The position numbers and the translations under genes are program-made. From assembly GCA_017562135.1 (NCBI GenBank), contig QEYB01000629.1:1054001-1118000 (forward strand): a stretch of DNA of 64,000 bases. The letters are read 5' to 3'. Below, one piece after another: positions 13,801 to 25,660 of this stretch. The stretch comes from Dipylidium caninum (lineage: Eukaryota > Platyhelminthes > Cestoda > Cyclophyllidea > Dipylidiidae). Below the pieces are notes generated by a model. It worked only from the letters and a program-made list of their open reading frames with translations, was not told the DNA's origin and made no database searches. How positions within the stretch are numbered: position 1 is the first letter of the stretch; each line of letters opens with the position of its first letter.

Positions 13801-13991
13801 AGCATCTTTTGTGTAATGCAGGCGGGTGGTTCAAGGCGGACGACACTAAAGTATCCGAGGTGACCGAAGAGGATATTTTAAAACTTTCCGGAGGTGGTGA
13901 ATATCACAGTGCCTATATTCTGCTCTACGGGCCGCGTCGTGTCAGGAAGGTTATTCCTGACATTTCGATGGATACTGACCCTGCGGGTTGA
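10848..13991 (+). CDS. USP14: USP14, proteasome-associated ubiquitin carboxyl-terminal hydrolase (complete)
   Basis: USP14 (yeast Ubp6) docks on the 26S proteasome through its ubiquitin-like domain and trims ubiquitin from substrates. Nine exons splice in frame: 10848-10863, 10897-11075, 11111-11331, 11373-11673, 11859-12018, 12100-12281, 13361-13523, 13590-13751 and 13822-13991. They total 1,554 nt, i.e. 517 residues plus stop; human USP14 has 494. Residues 1-79 are the ubiquitin-like domain (starts MPIFRVNVKW). The USP Cys box is GMTNLGNTCYMN with catalytic Cys118 (TGT 11267-11269). Other conserved blocks are AAFPQFA, QQDANECWI, LTCTESEEE, SRLPGYL and VRFFYKEKEKVNAK. The His box is GHYVAWVKRK (His453), followed by KADDTKVS (Asp469) and LLYGPRRV. 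The His-Asp spacing of 16 equals that of the human enzyme. All introns are GT-AG, with lengths 33, 35, 41, 185, 81, 1079, 66 and 70 bp. No disabling changes are seen. Confidence 0.96.
12282..13360 (+). other. Long intron 6 of USP14
   Basis: A 1,079-bp GT-AG intron (donor GTAATC, acceptor CCCCAG) between the exon ending KEKVNAK and the exon starting ILKDVKFPL. It is much larger than the other introns of the gene. I see no nested gene or clear repeat in it. Confidence 0.85.
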
Positions 13992-14405
13992 AGGCAAAAA
14001 TTTCTTCCGCTTTTCATTTTCCTTTGGTTCCCTTGGTGGTCGCTATAGGCGTTTTGATTTGGACAAAATACACTACTTATTGAATTAATGGTAACGTGCT
14101 ATGAAGTCGTGAGCATGGAGTCCGAGCTGGGTGGGCGTTATGTGGCTTCTTCGGCAAAACGTGAGGACACTTACCTTGAATCGTCCTTTGTGGAGCTTGG
14201 CAGATCCGACAACAGGAAAACGAGGTATTTGATCGGAAATCGGTAGTCACCTTGGTCACCCTTCTTTCGTAAATGCTTGCGGACTGCATAACTTCATTTT
14301 ATAAAGCCACCTATTGTCCAAGTTACCCAACAGTTGTAACTGTCAGACAGTAAACGTTTAATCATCGCTCCATTTCCGTGCGTCGATTAATTGTAAACCA
14401 GGGGA

Positions 14406-14411
14406 AATAAA
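14406..14411 (+). terminator. Candidate poly(A) signal of USP14
   Basis: AATAAA about 415 bp beyond the USP14 stop codon (ends 13991). I noticed no closer perfect AATAAA in the 3' flank, so this is the best candidate, but only by sequence match. Confidence 0.45.
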
Positions 14412-15688
14412 ATTTTACAGCCGCATCATTATGATTAATTGCCCCGTTGGCTTGTGTGTATGTGTGTGTGTTTGTTGGAGCACGCTTGTGTGTCGCTTTG
14501 ATGGTGGATTTTCTTTTTCGACCTCCCTTCAACTTATCGGTGAACTTAACTCCCCAAATGCCGGCGACCATGCGGCATTTCACCCGAGCGGAAGCATATT
14601 TTCCTACCAGCCGAGCTGATAGCCTCGCGAAGACTAAATAGTCATTTGAACCCTTCTGCCATCTGTCACGTATATCCTCCCCAGTGGCGCTTTCCTACGG
14701 GTGATTTCACTCGGATAAATGATTTTTGAGAGCAGGCCACTTATCCATCTTTTACCTCCAGCCGTACATCCCCTCTGATTGTTGGTGAATTCCAAGAAGT
14801 GATGGATTTCGCCTAGTTAAAAGTGGAAAGGTGCAGAAGCGCTGTCTCGCCATCCGGTTGGGCAAAGTTCTTGCTTTGGCGGCGGAGAGGATTTTCGTCT
14901 CGGATTCTACCCTGGCTCGATCCATGAGTTCATACGACTCGCAGCCTTAGGAGTGAGTGGCGTCTCCACCAAACTTGCCAATATGACATTGTGACGCAAC
15001 TGCGAGGTGGCAAACGGTTTAACACTGAGGAAGGCAGTGAGGCGGTGGTCTGTTGATACGAGGGAGATAACATCTCGACTCCCAGGCTTTCTTCGACTGC
15101 TCACAGTGGGGTTAACACAATCCGCCATCGCGGTGATCGGCGCACGATTGGTGAGGCAAACGCCCCGCATTGCGGCCCTTCCACGGGCCAACGGTGCGCC
15201 CGCGAGGAGGGACGAGTGTGACGACTAGCTTCCCTGGCTGAGGGATAAATGGCGTCTCTCCTAACATAATCCATTTCCGCTGTCCTTAGCGCTCTCCCCA
15301 TCCACCGAATAACCTTTTTGTCTGCGTGGTGTCGCATCGCCGTCAAACACAGGCCACAGAACTAGCAATTCCACTAAAATGTCCGACAATTGTCCCGTGC
15401 AGTCAGTTGGACAAGGGAGAAGCATGTCGTGGAAACACAAAGCTCAAATTTCCTCGATCGGACATCACTTAGGGACGGTCAGAGCACATCGTGCTTCCGG
15501 CGGATCAGTCGAGACTCGGGAGTGGAGCGGGGGAAATGGGGGCCCCAAAGTCTCGCTCACATGTTTGAGTGCCTTGTCACGGAACTTAGGACCCAGCACT
15601 CCCGATAACGCAATTTAGTTCTCCGCTCCAACTGCTCTTTCTGTACGTCCACCAAACGTCGAATAGCCTGCCGAAGCGGTTGTCATCG
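14412..15688. other. Intergenic, nothing recognised
   Basis: About 1.3 kb of mixed-composition DNA after USP14. It has a short TG-rich stretch near 14450-14475 and short motif-free open frames. I see no gene, RNA or mobile element. Confidence 0.5.
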
Positions 15689-16060
15689 CGGATGCCACGG
15701 GCATTCTCGGGCCCCATCACTCTATGTCTCTCCCGCCTGCACTGATCCCTCGCTCTCCCCTCAATTTCTCTGCCGTCAGAGGCCTTTGTTGGGAATGTTG
15801 CAAAGTGACCAACTACCGTGTCAACACGACCTGTGTGGAGAGTCCATCGCTCCCTCAACGGCATCCGCACTCAAGGACTTCGGGTGAAACGAGAGGCAGA
15901 GGAGGGGAGGGGAGGGGGTGGTGGGGAATGGGGAGGAGAGGAGAGGACTGGCGTCCAGCAACACCACTCGTCCCACCGACACACCGGCAGGCGCTGAGGG
16001 GGTGGCATAAGTGGGGATGTCGAGCAAAGTCGAAGATCCAATTCGCAGGCCCATATTTGA
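15689..16060 (+). repeat. Dispersed inverted repeat B, left copy
   Basis: This stretch matches the reverse complement of 29965-30690. Over the core (about 15770-15925 against about 30455-30610) I count only three substitutions in roughly 155 bp. The match continues past a (GGGGA)n tract to the segment around 15963-16060, which pairs with about 29965-30075. The partner holds about 350 bp (30076-30425) that is missing here. Function and family are unknown. Confidence 0.85.
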
Positions 16061-19003
16061 GCCAAAGTGCCCGATCGCGAGACCTCCTCCTCTGCTCCCG
16101 CCCACGTTCCCACTCGCTCACATCGCCACATCCCAGCGAATCCACGTCCCTGTGTGCCCCACACCACAGCTGTCTCGCGCCTGTACCGTCGAGGAGTCGG
16201 TGAATGTCAACGCCCTCTTCTCCGCTGTCACCACCTGTGTAGCCGCATCAGCGACTCTGCATCAACAGCACTACCATTTCACTAGTGGAAGCAGGAAGGG
16301 AAGCGGTGGCAGTGACGAGGCCGAGAAAGCGAATTGTGAGATGAGGTTGGCGGGGAGGGATGGGATGGGAGGGGGGGGGATACTAGAAGGGGGCGGAGTG
16401 GGCTGGCAGCTGTTGCGCGAGTGCATCTGCGGCCAAAGGTGGGGTCGGATGGCTCGAGGAGCGGAGAGGAGAGACGGAGTTGTAAAGACACGCGGCTGAT
16501 TTATTGGCTTCGTAAGAGTCTCCGCTTCAACCATCAAATTTCCTCTGCTTCTCTCCAGCCTCGCATCACATGTTGTCACGGCCACTCCACTCTCTCATCA
16601 CCAACCCCACCCCGCTCCACTCCGCCCCGTTCACTCAACCCGCTGTCCTCTGCCTTCTGCCAGTCCACACTCCGCCCTCGATTCCCACACAGTCAGGCGG
16701 AATCGCCTTTCTCCCCCCACCCCCCCCCTCCGCCCCTCCCATTCTCCTCTCTCGGGCCACATTTCTTCTCCTGCCCTTCACGCCCACGTCACTCGTCTCA
16801 TCCACCCCCCCCTCCCACCGTCCGTGTTGGTGGATTCACCACTCCGCCCCCACCGCCCTCGCCTTCGCCCAGCATCGGGAGGTCTTCACGGCTAAATGTC
16901 AACCTGATTCAAGTGCAAACACACGCCACTCTGATGGTGGGCAGAGCACTCATCCCTTCCTACTGTCGCCCCACGTCTCCGCACTCTGCGGCGCCCTTCC
17001 CCACCTCTCAACTCCCAACTCCCACGTCTCTCCTCCCGCCATCTCGACTGCATCCTCCTGGAGACCTGCATTCCTCCAGCCGATCACGCGTCTACAAATC
17101 GCATTCACATTGACAGGCTCGGTAACGCCGCCTCGCGGGGGTCACGAGTCAGTGTCACGCCAGAGCGTCGAACCGTGTGTCCTCAACGTTCAGTCCAGTG
17201 GCGTCCTCGTCGCAGGCAAATGCGGAAGGCGGCACCGGCCGTCTCGTCTCAACGCCGAGTGAGGACAGGAACTGGCTGGGAGTGCGTCCGCGGGTGACCA
17301 CACTCGTCCCATTGCGGCGGAGATGCATGGCGAACGACCACAGTCGGTGCAGACAGACGTCTCTCCTCGACTCAACCCTTCCACTCCCCGCTTGACGCAG
17401 TTGTCAACGCGTCTGCACTCTTCACCGCAGGTCCCCCTCGCCACGCACTTGCGTCTTTGTCTCTCCTGCAGCCTCCCGCCAGTCGCATCTGCTTTTTCGC
17501 CTTTTGTTGGGGGTCCATTCTTCTTCTCTTTCTTCCTCCACTTCCTTCTTCCCTTCACGTCTCGCCGCCTGACCCCGCGTTGTGTCCGTCCCCGGCCACT
17601 CTTCTCCACACCACCCGGACGCCCGCGCCGCTTCTCCCCTCTGTTCAGGAGGGTGAACGGCTCCTCCGAACCGGAAGGGCTCTTCCGAATTGCCACGCGA
17701 GGTTCCAATGCCACTCTCGCCTGCATGGTTAGCTGCCCTTTCCACCTCGTTGACAGCCCTCTGGTGCGATGGAATGTTCGGCGGTGCACCCCATTTCCTC
17801 TGCGACTTCACACACTTCCGGCTGCGAGAGACGCACCTTCCACTTTCGTGGCTTAAATGCAAACACTTCATTGCAATCCACTTTGCTGAAGCATGAGGCT
17901 GTAATCTCTTCCCTCACCAGACACGACACGCTCTCGCGCATCTGCCGTCGCCGTCGTGGGTGAATTGGGGCGGGCGGAGTCGAGAGCGCGACGCAAGTGG
18001 AGATTGAGACTGTAGCGTCGCCTTGTAGGCGGGAGGACGTCCGATTCGGGGGGTGAGTCGCCCCAGACTCGGGCCTGCCAGGTCTCCTGCAACGCGAGGG
18101 AGACGAGAGAGCCTGCTGGTGTAGTTGTCTTCCCTTCCCTCTTCACTCAGCATGCCAAGTTGCCCAATCTCTCCTCGCAGATGCGACCGTCCAAAGGCGC
18201 CACCTCGAAGGTGCCAGCACTTCCACGGCGCGGAACCGGCTTCCACGCGATGTAAGACTGGCCGACTGGTGGAGTTGGTGACGATTCTCGTGGAAAGCGA
18301 ACACCCTCACCATGGTGCTCCCCTGACTCGGTGGCCTCCGCGTCCACCGTGGGGGCCAGTGAATCGGCACTGCAGAGGACGGGTGTGAGGGCTGAAACCA
18401 AAATCCCACGGCGACTTGGCAGCTACTCCAAAACCTCTGCACCGGGCTTGGCAAACGTAAGAAATTACGAAGGCTGAGTGGCCCATCACGCCGGCACCAC
18501 GATTTCGCCGGGCCTGTGCTCGATTTTGACTGTGGGCTTGACTTTTTGCGCAATTCCCTTTGAAGTGGGAACATTTGCCCTCCCAGTGTCGCCTCGAGAA
18601 GAGGGGCAGAGTCGGTAGACTTGGCCCTGAGCAGAGCATAATGCACCAGCCCTCTCCGCGTCCGCTTATCCCTCCTGTTTGTGGCGAGGGAGATGGAGAA
18701 AATGGACAAACTTTGTTCACGCGACAAGTAATCACTTGTCAATGTCATTTCGTCTATTTGTTCACTTGTCATAGCGCAAAAAGCATGTTCGCCGTCACGC
18801 AATCTCCACTCGCCCATTGCTTTCCACTTCACCACACTTCGCCTCACTCTGACAGTGAAGTGATGATAACTCGCCGTGTCAACAGAATTAATGCATTCCT
18901 TAACCGCCTCGGCCTTTTCACACGTGTCCGCCCCCAACCGGCGGGGGACGGGGCGAGGGGACGCGAGGGAGGCCTCTCACCGGTAATGGGGCATGAAAAT
19001 GCA

Positions 19004-19004
<1 letters not shown>
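16061..19004. other. GC-rich intergenic, C/T-rich low complexity
   Basis: No recognisable gene. 16560-17110 and 17400-17660 are strongly pyrimidine-rich on the plus strand. They give long Pro/Ser/His-rich open frames on one strand and Arg/Gly/Glu-rich frames on the other, as expected for biased composition rather than for coding sequence. Confidence 0.5.

Positions 19005-19034
<30 letters not shown>
19005..19034. repeat. (CA)15 microsatellite
   Basis: Perfect CA dinucleotide run. Confidence 0.97.
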
Positions 19035-19035
<1 letters not shown>

Positions 19036-19423
19036 TTGACGTGTATTCGAGGGAGTCGTGGACATGGAGGAATGCGAGGAGCACTTCGTGTTCGCTGAAA
19101 GGGGCAGTTGGCACTAAAATTAATGATTTCCACCGATTAAAAAAAGAGACAGGAGTATCGTCCTTCTGTAGGAGTTGAACACCGCTAGTGGCAATAATTG
19201 GGGCGAAATTGAACTGACAGGGCGGATTTTTGACTCCTTCATTGATTAATGGTCCCGTCAACGGGGGAGAGGGGCGGGGGTGAAGGGGAGAGAGGAGGAG
19301 GCGAAGGCTTAAAGATAATGCGGGACCTCCTTTTTTGCACGAATTAAACCGAAAGGGAAACAAGTGACCGAAACTGCACCTTCCTTTCTCTCACGAAGGC
19401 ATTAGTGCGCCCTTTTCCTCCCC

Positions 19424-19462
19424 TTCGTCGTCGTCGTCGTCGTCATCGTCTTCTTCTTCTTC
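19424..19462. repeat. (TCG)n/(TTC)n trinucleotide tract
   Basis: Imperfect trinucleotide array of TCG/TCA units passing into TTC units. Confidence 0.9.
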
Positions 19463-20534
19463 CCCTCCTCTTCCTCTCGCGGTACAAGGTGATTGAGGAT
19501 GTGGGACCAACGCCTTAAGAGGTGTCTGGGAGAGGCCAGTGGCCTTCAACCCACTCCCAACTTCCACACTTCGGGGAGCGGATAATTAAGCCTCTCCGTT
19601 TCGCCGCGTCTTTCTGATGCTATTCTTCCTCCCCTGAGGTGGTCATTGTTACAGTACAAAGATGTGCGGATTAGGAGCCGCATGCATAATCCGATATGTT
19701 TAATACCTCCTAAAAAATACATTTCGTTATTTCGGTCTGGGCATCCCCCTAATCGGGCAGCACATTACACAATAATATGCAAATGGGGCGGAGCAGGGGG
19801 GGGCGGAGGGCGAAGCCCGTGGTCGCCGCTTCAAAGGCTCAGGAGCAGGTCTGGCTGACCGGAGGCCATCCGCATGCAGTCGTCTTCCTCCGACCACACG
19901 TCGCCACCATCGGGGCAGCCGCCGCGCTCCCCTTCCTGTCCGCGGGCCGGTCTCCCTCGAGTCTTTCCCTTCCGAGGTGGGAGGAAGATCTGCCGCTACT
20001 TTATAGGCAATGAGGTGCCTCGGAAGCCGATTCACCTGCGAAAAATGGCCGATTATACTCCCCAAAGACGTATTCCGTTTTGTCTGGCCTCCTCCTTCTC
20101 TCTCCATTCGTAAAGTCTGCCCAAAGTCCACGTAAAAAATCTCATCGGCGATTTGCTTTATCTGCCAACTCCATCTGGCAGCTGCTGCGCCGTCGCCCAG
20201 CTCCTCCGTTCGACTACGCTTTAGAGCCTCCTGTTGACGAGTCCGACTTGCCGAATTCTCTGCCCATTGCATCCTTATTGCCTCAGACCCTCGACGCTGC
20301 GGCCGAACGCCAAGGCACTCGCTCATGGTGAGCTCGGACGGACACCCTCCTGCCATGACGGCTTGGCGTGGTGACCAGGCAAGGCAATAAAAGTTTCTTT
20401 ATGGCTCTTCTATTTTGATGTGGTGCTCTCAACGTTTGCACAACGAATCTTTTCTGTCTACTCAAAGAAGTATTAAATAAATGCCGTTGGATGGGCATAT
20501 ACTACTGAAAGGAGAATTGCAGGTTGTAGTGGGT

Positions 20535-20604
20535 AAAAAATCCCCTCTCGTAGTCTTGAACTCCGGTTGGCCGATTTAACTACCTTACCTGGGCTCGAAA
20601 GGGG
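20535..20604 (-). other. tRNA-like hairpin followed by T6 (minus strand)
   Basis: On the minus strand, CCCCTTT (20604-20598) can pair over 7 bp, with one G-U, with AGAGGGG (20548-20542). Next to the latter is a T-arm-like element with a 7-nt loop TTCAAGA (20560-20554) on a 5-bp stem that has one mismatch. A run of six T follows two bases later (20540-20535), like a Pol III terminator. The stretch between the acceptor-like strand and the T-arm is only about 32 nt, too short for normal D and anticodon arms. It could be a decayed tRNA, a tRNA-derived retroposon fragment or chance. Confidence 0.25.
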
Positions 20605-23600
20605 ATTTCCTCTGAGGTTGGTGGATTCACTCGCCTTTGAATAACCTCCTTTCAAAGAAGCGATCTTTTGTCATGGGCATTTGCTGCTTTCCTTATTAAG
20701 TCGGGCGACGAGCTACTTGGGACCGGGCCATGCTGGGGTTCACCGGCTCACCTCACCCTAAGTCGGGTGGTTTAGGCATTCCTCTAAATGCACGCATCGT
20801 CACATTCTCAAAGCCCTAATCAAAGCCAAGTCTGCCAAAGAAATGCCTGTGTGGTCCCACAGCCCCGCAGTCCTAATGGCCGGCGGGCGTTTGTGTGTCT
20901 GCGGACGACAGGTTGACAAGGTGATGGGCGAGCAGACTTGTCTTCCTTAATAAATGTGACCAGGCGAATTGGACCGTGTATAGATTGGTGGAACCGCCTT
21001 GCACCGCCATACTACTTACTGAGGCATCAGCCTATGCGCGGACTCAGCCGGATGTTGATGCTTAAAGGAGGCGACTTGTGAAGTGGGGACCTCAACGTGC
21101 ATCGTCATCATTTCTGTGGCGTCTACGATAGCAGAGGAGGTGCCGTGGCGTCGGGCATTACTCCTCTCTTTGTGCCGCAGCTTGTGTCAGGAATTTCGTT
21201 TGACAGTCTGAGAGGTCGAGCAGTTGCCGCGCTGTCTTCGGCCATTAACAACAGAGATCTGGATGAAAGGACGAGCTGGAGAGAATCTCTTCCTTAGTGG
21301 GAAGGATGAGCATTAGAGCCCCGGGAGTGCCACTGACACGAGAGCAGTTCAACATCCATCTGCACCCAATCGCGTCGTGGGGAATTGTGATAATTCTCCT
21401 CCCCAATTCATCTACCTTCCTTCTTTCCCTCCAAAGACTCGTGTTTCTACCACCAGCCTGTTGAAGTGGATTACCTGGAGTCGGTTGCTTCATAAAGTCC
21501 ATGGCGGACTCCACCGGCCGAACCAGCGCCACGATTTGGTCAGACAGCAGGGCTTCGTGGAAATTCGTCCGCGAACTCGAGCCTGCTAGCACATTCACCG
21601 AGGCACCTGCCGCCTCGTTGGCGCACCGAGATGAAGGAGTTGGTTTTCACTCGGCGCACTGCTCACACGCTGTCCCGTGCCGACCACCTTCACAATCGGG
21701 CCTGCTTCCAGTCTTTTTGACTGGGAGCCGACATGGTCACAGGGGAGCGAGGCTCGAAGGAGTTCCGTCTACTACCTCCGAGGCACCTCCTGCCTGATGT
21801 GGCCTGATTCGTCCGAATCGAATCGGGTAAAGGCTAAGGCTTACGGTTTGCCTTAAGGAGGCGACAACTTTGTCTGTGGAAGGAGTCCCCAGCACTCGAA
21901 ACATCGTGGTTGTCAGCAAGCGCCCATTCCGCTTCGAGGCGCTACCCGACGCAAAAGGCAAACGAGTGGCGGGCAAATGGACCGCTGGGCGACGGTGGAG
22001 CGGCGAAAATGGGGGGCTTCCGGTCCTCTCCGAGCGCACTTCCAGATGTGGGTTGGGTTTTGGGACGGGGAAGAGCCACATTTAACATTTTATGGCATTT
22101 GGCGAAGGTGGAATGGGCAAATCCGACGGCCGGAAATGTCTAAAAACACATGAATTTGGTGATTCGCGTGATGATTCACTCGAAAATGCATCACTTTCAG
22201 GAAATCTCGCTATCCTCAAAAGTGAAGAAGCACCTGTCGCTACCACCTCCTCCGCCTCGGGGAGCAAACGGTGTGTCAGAAATTCGCACGTGCGGGGCAA
22301 GAAGTTGGACGGGGATGTTGTTGGCGAACGCGGCTGCCAGGCGTGATTTGCCGTCTGCGCAAGCGCCTCACTCGTCGGAGGTCCTCTGGCGCCCGTGTTT
22401 ACGTGTGTGTCCACGACGCGGGCGGTTGGGGGGATGGACTCAAGGCAGATGAGGGAAACAGGAGGAGAAACTGCTGTGTGTCAGCCACGCGGCAGAGGAT
22501 CGCGTCGCAGCCACGCACTCCCTTGTCCCCTCGACACTGTGACACCACGTGACTGCCACCTGTCAGCAAAGGTGCCATTTAACGTGGGGGGTGAAGCCGG
22601 AGGGCGGACTGCTTTGTGGTCCTCGACCGGACGAGGCTGCGGCGCTGAATCACTTATTCCTCCTTTCCAGCACAAGTTAGCGTCGCCAGGTGAGAGAAAT
22701 GACGGTTATTGCGACAAGCACCTGGAAGAGGTTGCCGGCGAGGACTCACGCCGCGAGGAGTCGGTGGGCCACCGTTCCCGACCCTCGTAGTCTGAGTGAT
22801 GGCTCAGCCGTTCATCAGCTGTCCACCGCGCTCCGATCAACCCTTTCGCCGCTGTCACCCTCGGCCTCTTCACCGGGATGCCCTCGGCTGCACCGTCGAC
22901 GCGCAGACTCATTTTACCGTAAATCGTCGTCGCCCTCGCTTGCGTTGAGATAACTCTGGTCGAGAGCAATCTCTCAGAGAGTTTGATGCATCGGTGCTCC
23001 TGTGAGGATTTTCGAGGGAATTGGCGCTCGGGGAAAACACAGCCATCTACATCGGATTGGGCAAAAAACCGCTGAGAAATTCAGCCCCATAAATGCGGCA
23101 ACAGGCATTGTCAGCCTTCCCCGTCCTCCTCATGCGTGGGCCACAGAAAACCACTCAAATCCACCCAAACAGGGTGACAAGGTTGTCATAGCGAACTAGT
23201 GCTGCCTGCCTGGCTGTCTCCTTGTTGTCAACGCCGGAGGTGGCAACAACACGATGCTATCAACGCGAGGAGGCGGAGAAGGATGTGCGGGGCGGAGCGG
23301 GGCGGTGGGGAAGGAGACTTGGAGTTGCAGAAAAACTCTCGCAGATTGCACGCGACACGACATGCTGTCCTGACACATGCGCTCGCCTCGCCATGTGGAG
23401 TGTGCGAGTGTGTTTGTCGGTGTTGACTTGTGGCTGCACTCGCTCCCCATTGTTGTCGCCCCCTTCTCCCTTCACTCGGTCCAAATAACAGCCGATTAAG
23501 TCGCTGCCCTCCCTCCCTCCTTCGCCCGCCAGAGGCGGTGGCAGACTCCGCAGCCTGCGACGCCGATGCGAGGCTCGCCACGACCCTTTCGGTCTGTCAG

Positions 23601-25451
23601 TGGAATGTTGATTCTCTCCGCAAAGTCAAGTACACTTTTCACCAATTGGCAAGTTGCTTAATCATTGCGCATCTGAGCGAGACATCCATCCTTAGGCAAT
23701 GACAGGCGTCAGACTATTTGACGCATAAGTAGTGGGAAATCTGCCTGTCAGAGCAATCTGTCCATCAGACCGTTGTGAGGCTGGACGGAGAGATGAGTGC
23801 TGCGATTAGCCTAATTGAGTGATGGCTGAATAATATGGCCGAGTCTCCGTCGTTTCACCTTCTCCCCGAGCAGTGTCAGCCTCAGTTCACTTCGGTGGGA
23901 GACGCCGAAAATGCCTCGCCCAATTTCACGATCCCCTACGAATGCGAAGGCAACTTCTCCGAGTTACTCTCGTCACTCGCCGAGTGAGGAGGGTTGAAAA
24001 GCCTGTCGTCTGAGAAAGTGATGCCATCTTTGCCGTGCCGCGCTACCCACACCCTCCGAGGCCAACACCAACGCCTTAACACTTGTGAATTGAGGCAGGG
24101 TGTGGTCAAACACTCAAGCAAGCGCTGTTGAGTATCTCGGCACGGCGCCTCGAGTGTAGACAGCAATTCTAACCGGGTCGGATCGGCCCTGACGAAGTGC
24201 TTTAAGCCAAGATTAACTGCATCTGCTTCCAGTCGGCTCGTTGAAACGTGAGAGCTGACTTATTCCGGACGGAATAGTATCCCGAGCCTCTCATACGTCC
24301 GCTCCTCCGCCTTTGCAGTCGATCTCCTAAGAGGTACGGGAGGCTACCCAATGCTCCGTTAATGGCTGCCGTCCAAAAAACGGAGGTGTGTCGTTTGTCG
24401 CAAATAGTTAGTCAAAATCTTATGGGAATGCAGGCGGAGGCACGGCGAAGAGAAGGAAAAGTAACGCCCATCGTTAAGACACCGTTGGTGTCGACTTGGG
24501 CATCCCGGCGATCAAAGAAGTCGGGCGAGAATGAGACGCAGACGGCTAAGTCTCCAGGAGTGACCATGCCTTAGTCGCCAGGGCGTCGAGGAGCGCTCCC
24601 GCCTCGAGGATCATGATGTTCAAGCACCAAAATAAATGAGGGCTTCCGCCTCAGGCCTGTGAAGGATGCCGCCTGGCTGCGAGGAGAGGCGGAACGAAAC
24701 CGGGCTTCTCGGGGATCAAAGGCCACTATTTCCCCAAGGGCGTGCCTTCCACTGCACCTCCGAAGCAGTAAGACGTTATGGCTGGCCGAAACTGCCATGA
24801 AATGCACGGGCCGTGTACTAATAATATTTTGTTTTAATGAAGTCAATTGTAAGGCTTCACCTTGGCCGCGACGGGGCTGGTGGCGGGGCTCTCGGCCCGC
24901 GAGGGGCACCTAACGCCCTTCTCTGCGCCCGCAGCAAACCCCGCCCAGTCGTCGGGCAGGCGGGTGAGGCTCCCTCTCCCTCCGCCCTGCACACGGGCCG
25001 ACAGGTGCGAGGGAAGGCGACTCTCTGGGCGAGGAAATTTTAATGAGGAACGTAAAATGGACGCATAACTTAACAGTGATGTGTGTCCGTGGCGGCGAAG
25101 TGCGGAGGCAGCGTGGAGAAGCAAACCACAAAAATTTGAAAAATTTCGCATCAAGGCGGAGGTGGTGGCAGGCGGACGGGCGGGCGGAGGGGCGAAGGCA
25201 CTCACAACTTCGTACGCAAAATAATTCCCCAGAGACTAGTAGATTGGAGAATGCATAAAAGGCATTTAATTCATTCCTTTTGCCGAAATCCACTTAAGGC
25301 AGACATGTCACCTTAAACCAATTTATTTTGTGGTTTTTAACCCTCAAATACTCGGCCACAAAAAAAAGGTGTGGCCTTTCATGTGTTGTCAGGGCGTTCA
25401 CAAAAGCACCGCGGGAAAAAAAGCCCAACGCAAATCAGACTGTCTCCATGA

Positions 25452-25533
25452 GCACATGCACACAAACACCCAAACACACACACGCACGCGCACATTCACA
25501 CACACACACACACACGCATTCACATTCACACAA
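25452..25533. repeat. CA-rich microsatellite, interrupted
   Basis: CA dinucleotide runs interrupted by AA, GC and TT over about 80 bp. Confidence 0.9.
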
Positions 25534-25631
25534 AAAGCAATTTGCACGACATGCGCGATAATTCGCACATTTGTCAGGGGAGAAGAGGATGGGCGGGAAC
25601 CCGGGCCGGGAGGAGGAAGGGAGAGGCGAGG

Positions 25632-25660
25632 GTGAGGCGAGGCGAGGCGAGGCGAGAGCG
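25632..25660. repeat. Pentanucleotide tract (GGCGA)n
   Basis: About five GGCGA units, flanked by degenerate GCGA-rich sequence up to about 25700. Confidence 0.85.

Larger units (their letters stand above)
19035..25451. other. Intergenic, simple repeats only
   Basis: About 6.4 kb without a recognisable gene. It contains a TCG/TTC trinucleotide tract (19424-19462) and a tRNA-like hairpin at 20535-20604. The open frames are short or biased and show no domain. Confidence 0.5.

Noticed and set aside
16421..17113. 230-codon Pro/Ser-rich frame (and the overlapping 16570-17262 frame)
   Set aside because: The region is C/T-rich on the plus strand, so several frames stay open together. There is no motif and no preferred frame.
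17190..17789. 199-codon minus-strand Arg/Glu/Gly-rich frame
   Set aside because: It is the complement of a pyrimidine-rich stretch; overlapping frames on both strands are equally open.
18143..18937. 264-codon minus-strand frame
   Set aside because: No recognisable domain, mixed composition and several equally long neighbours; most likely chance in GC-rich DNA.
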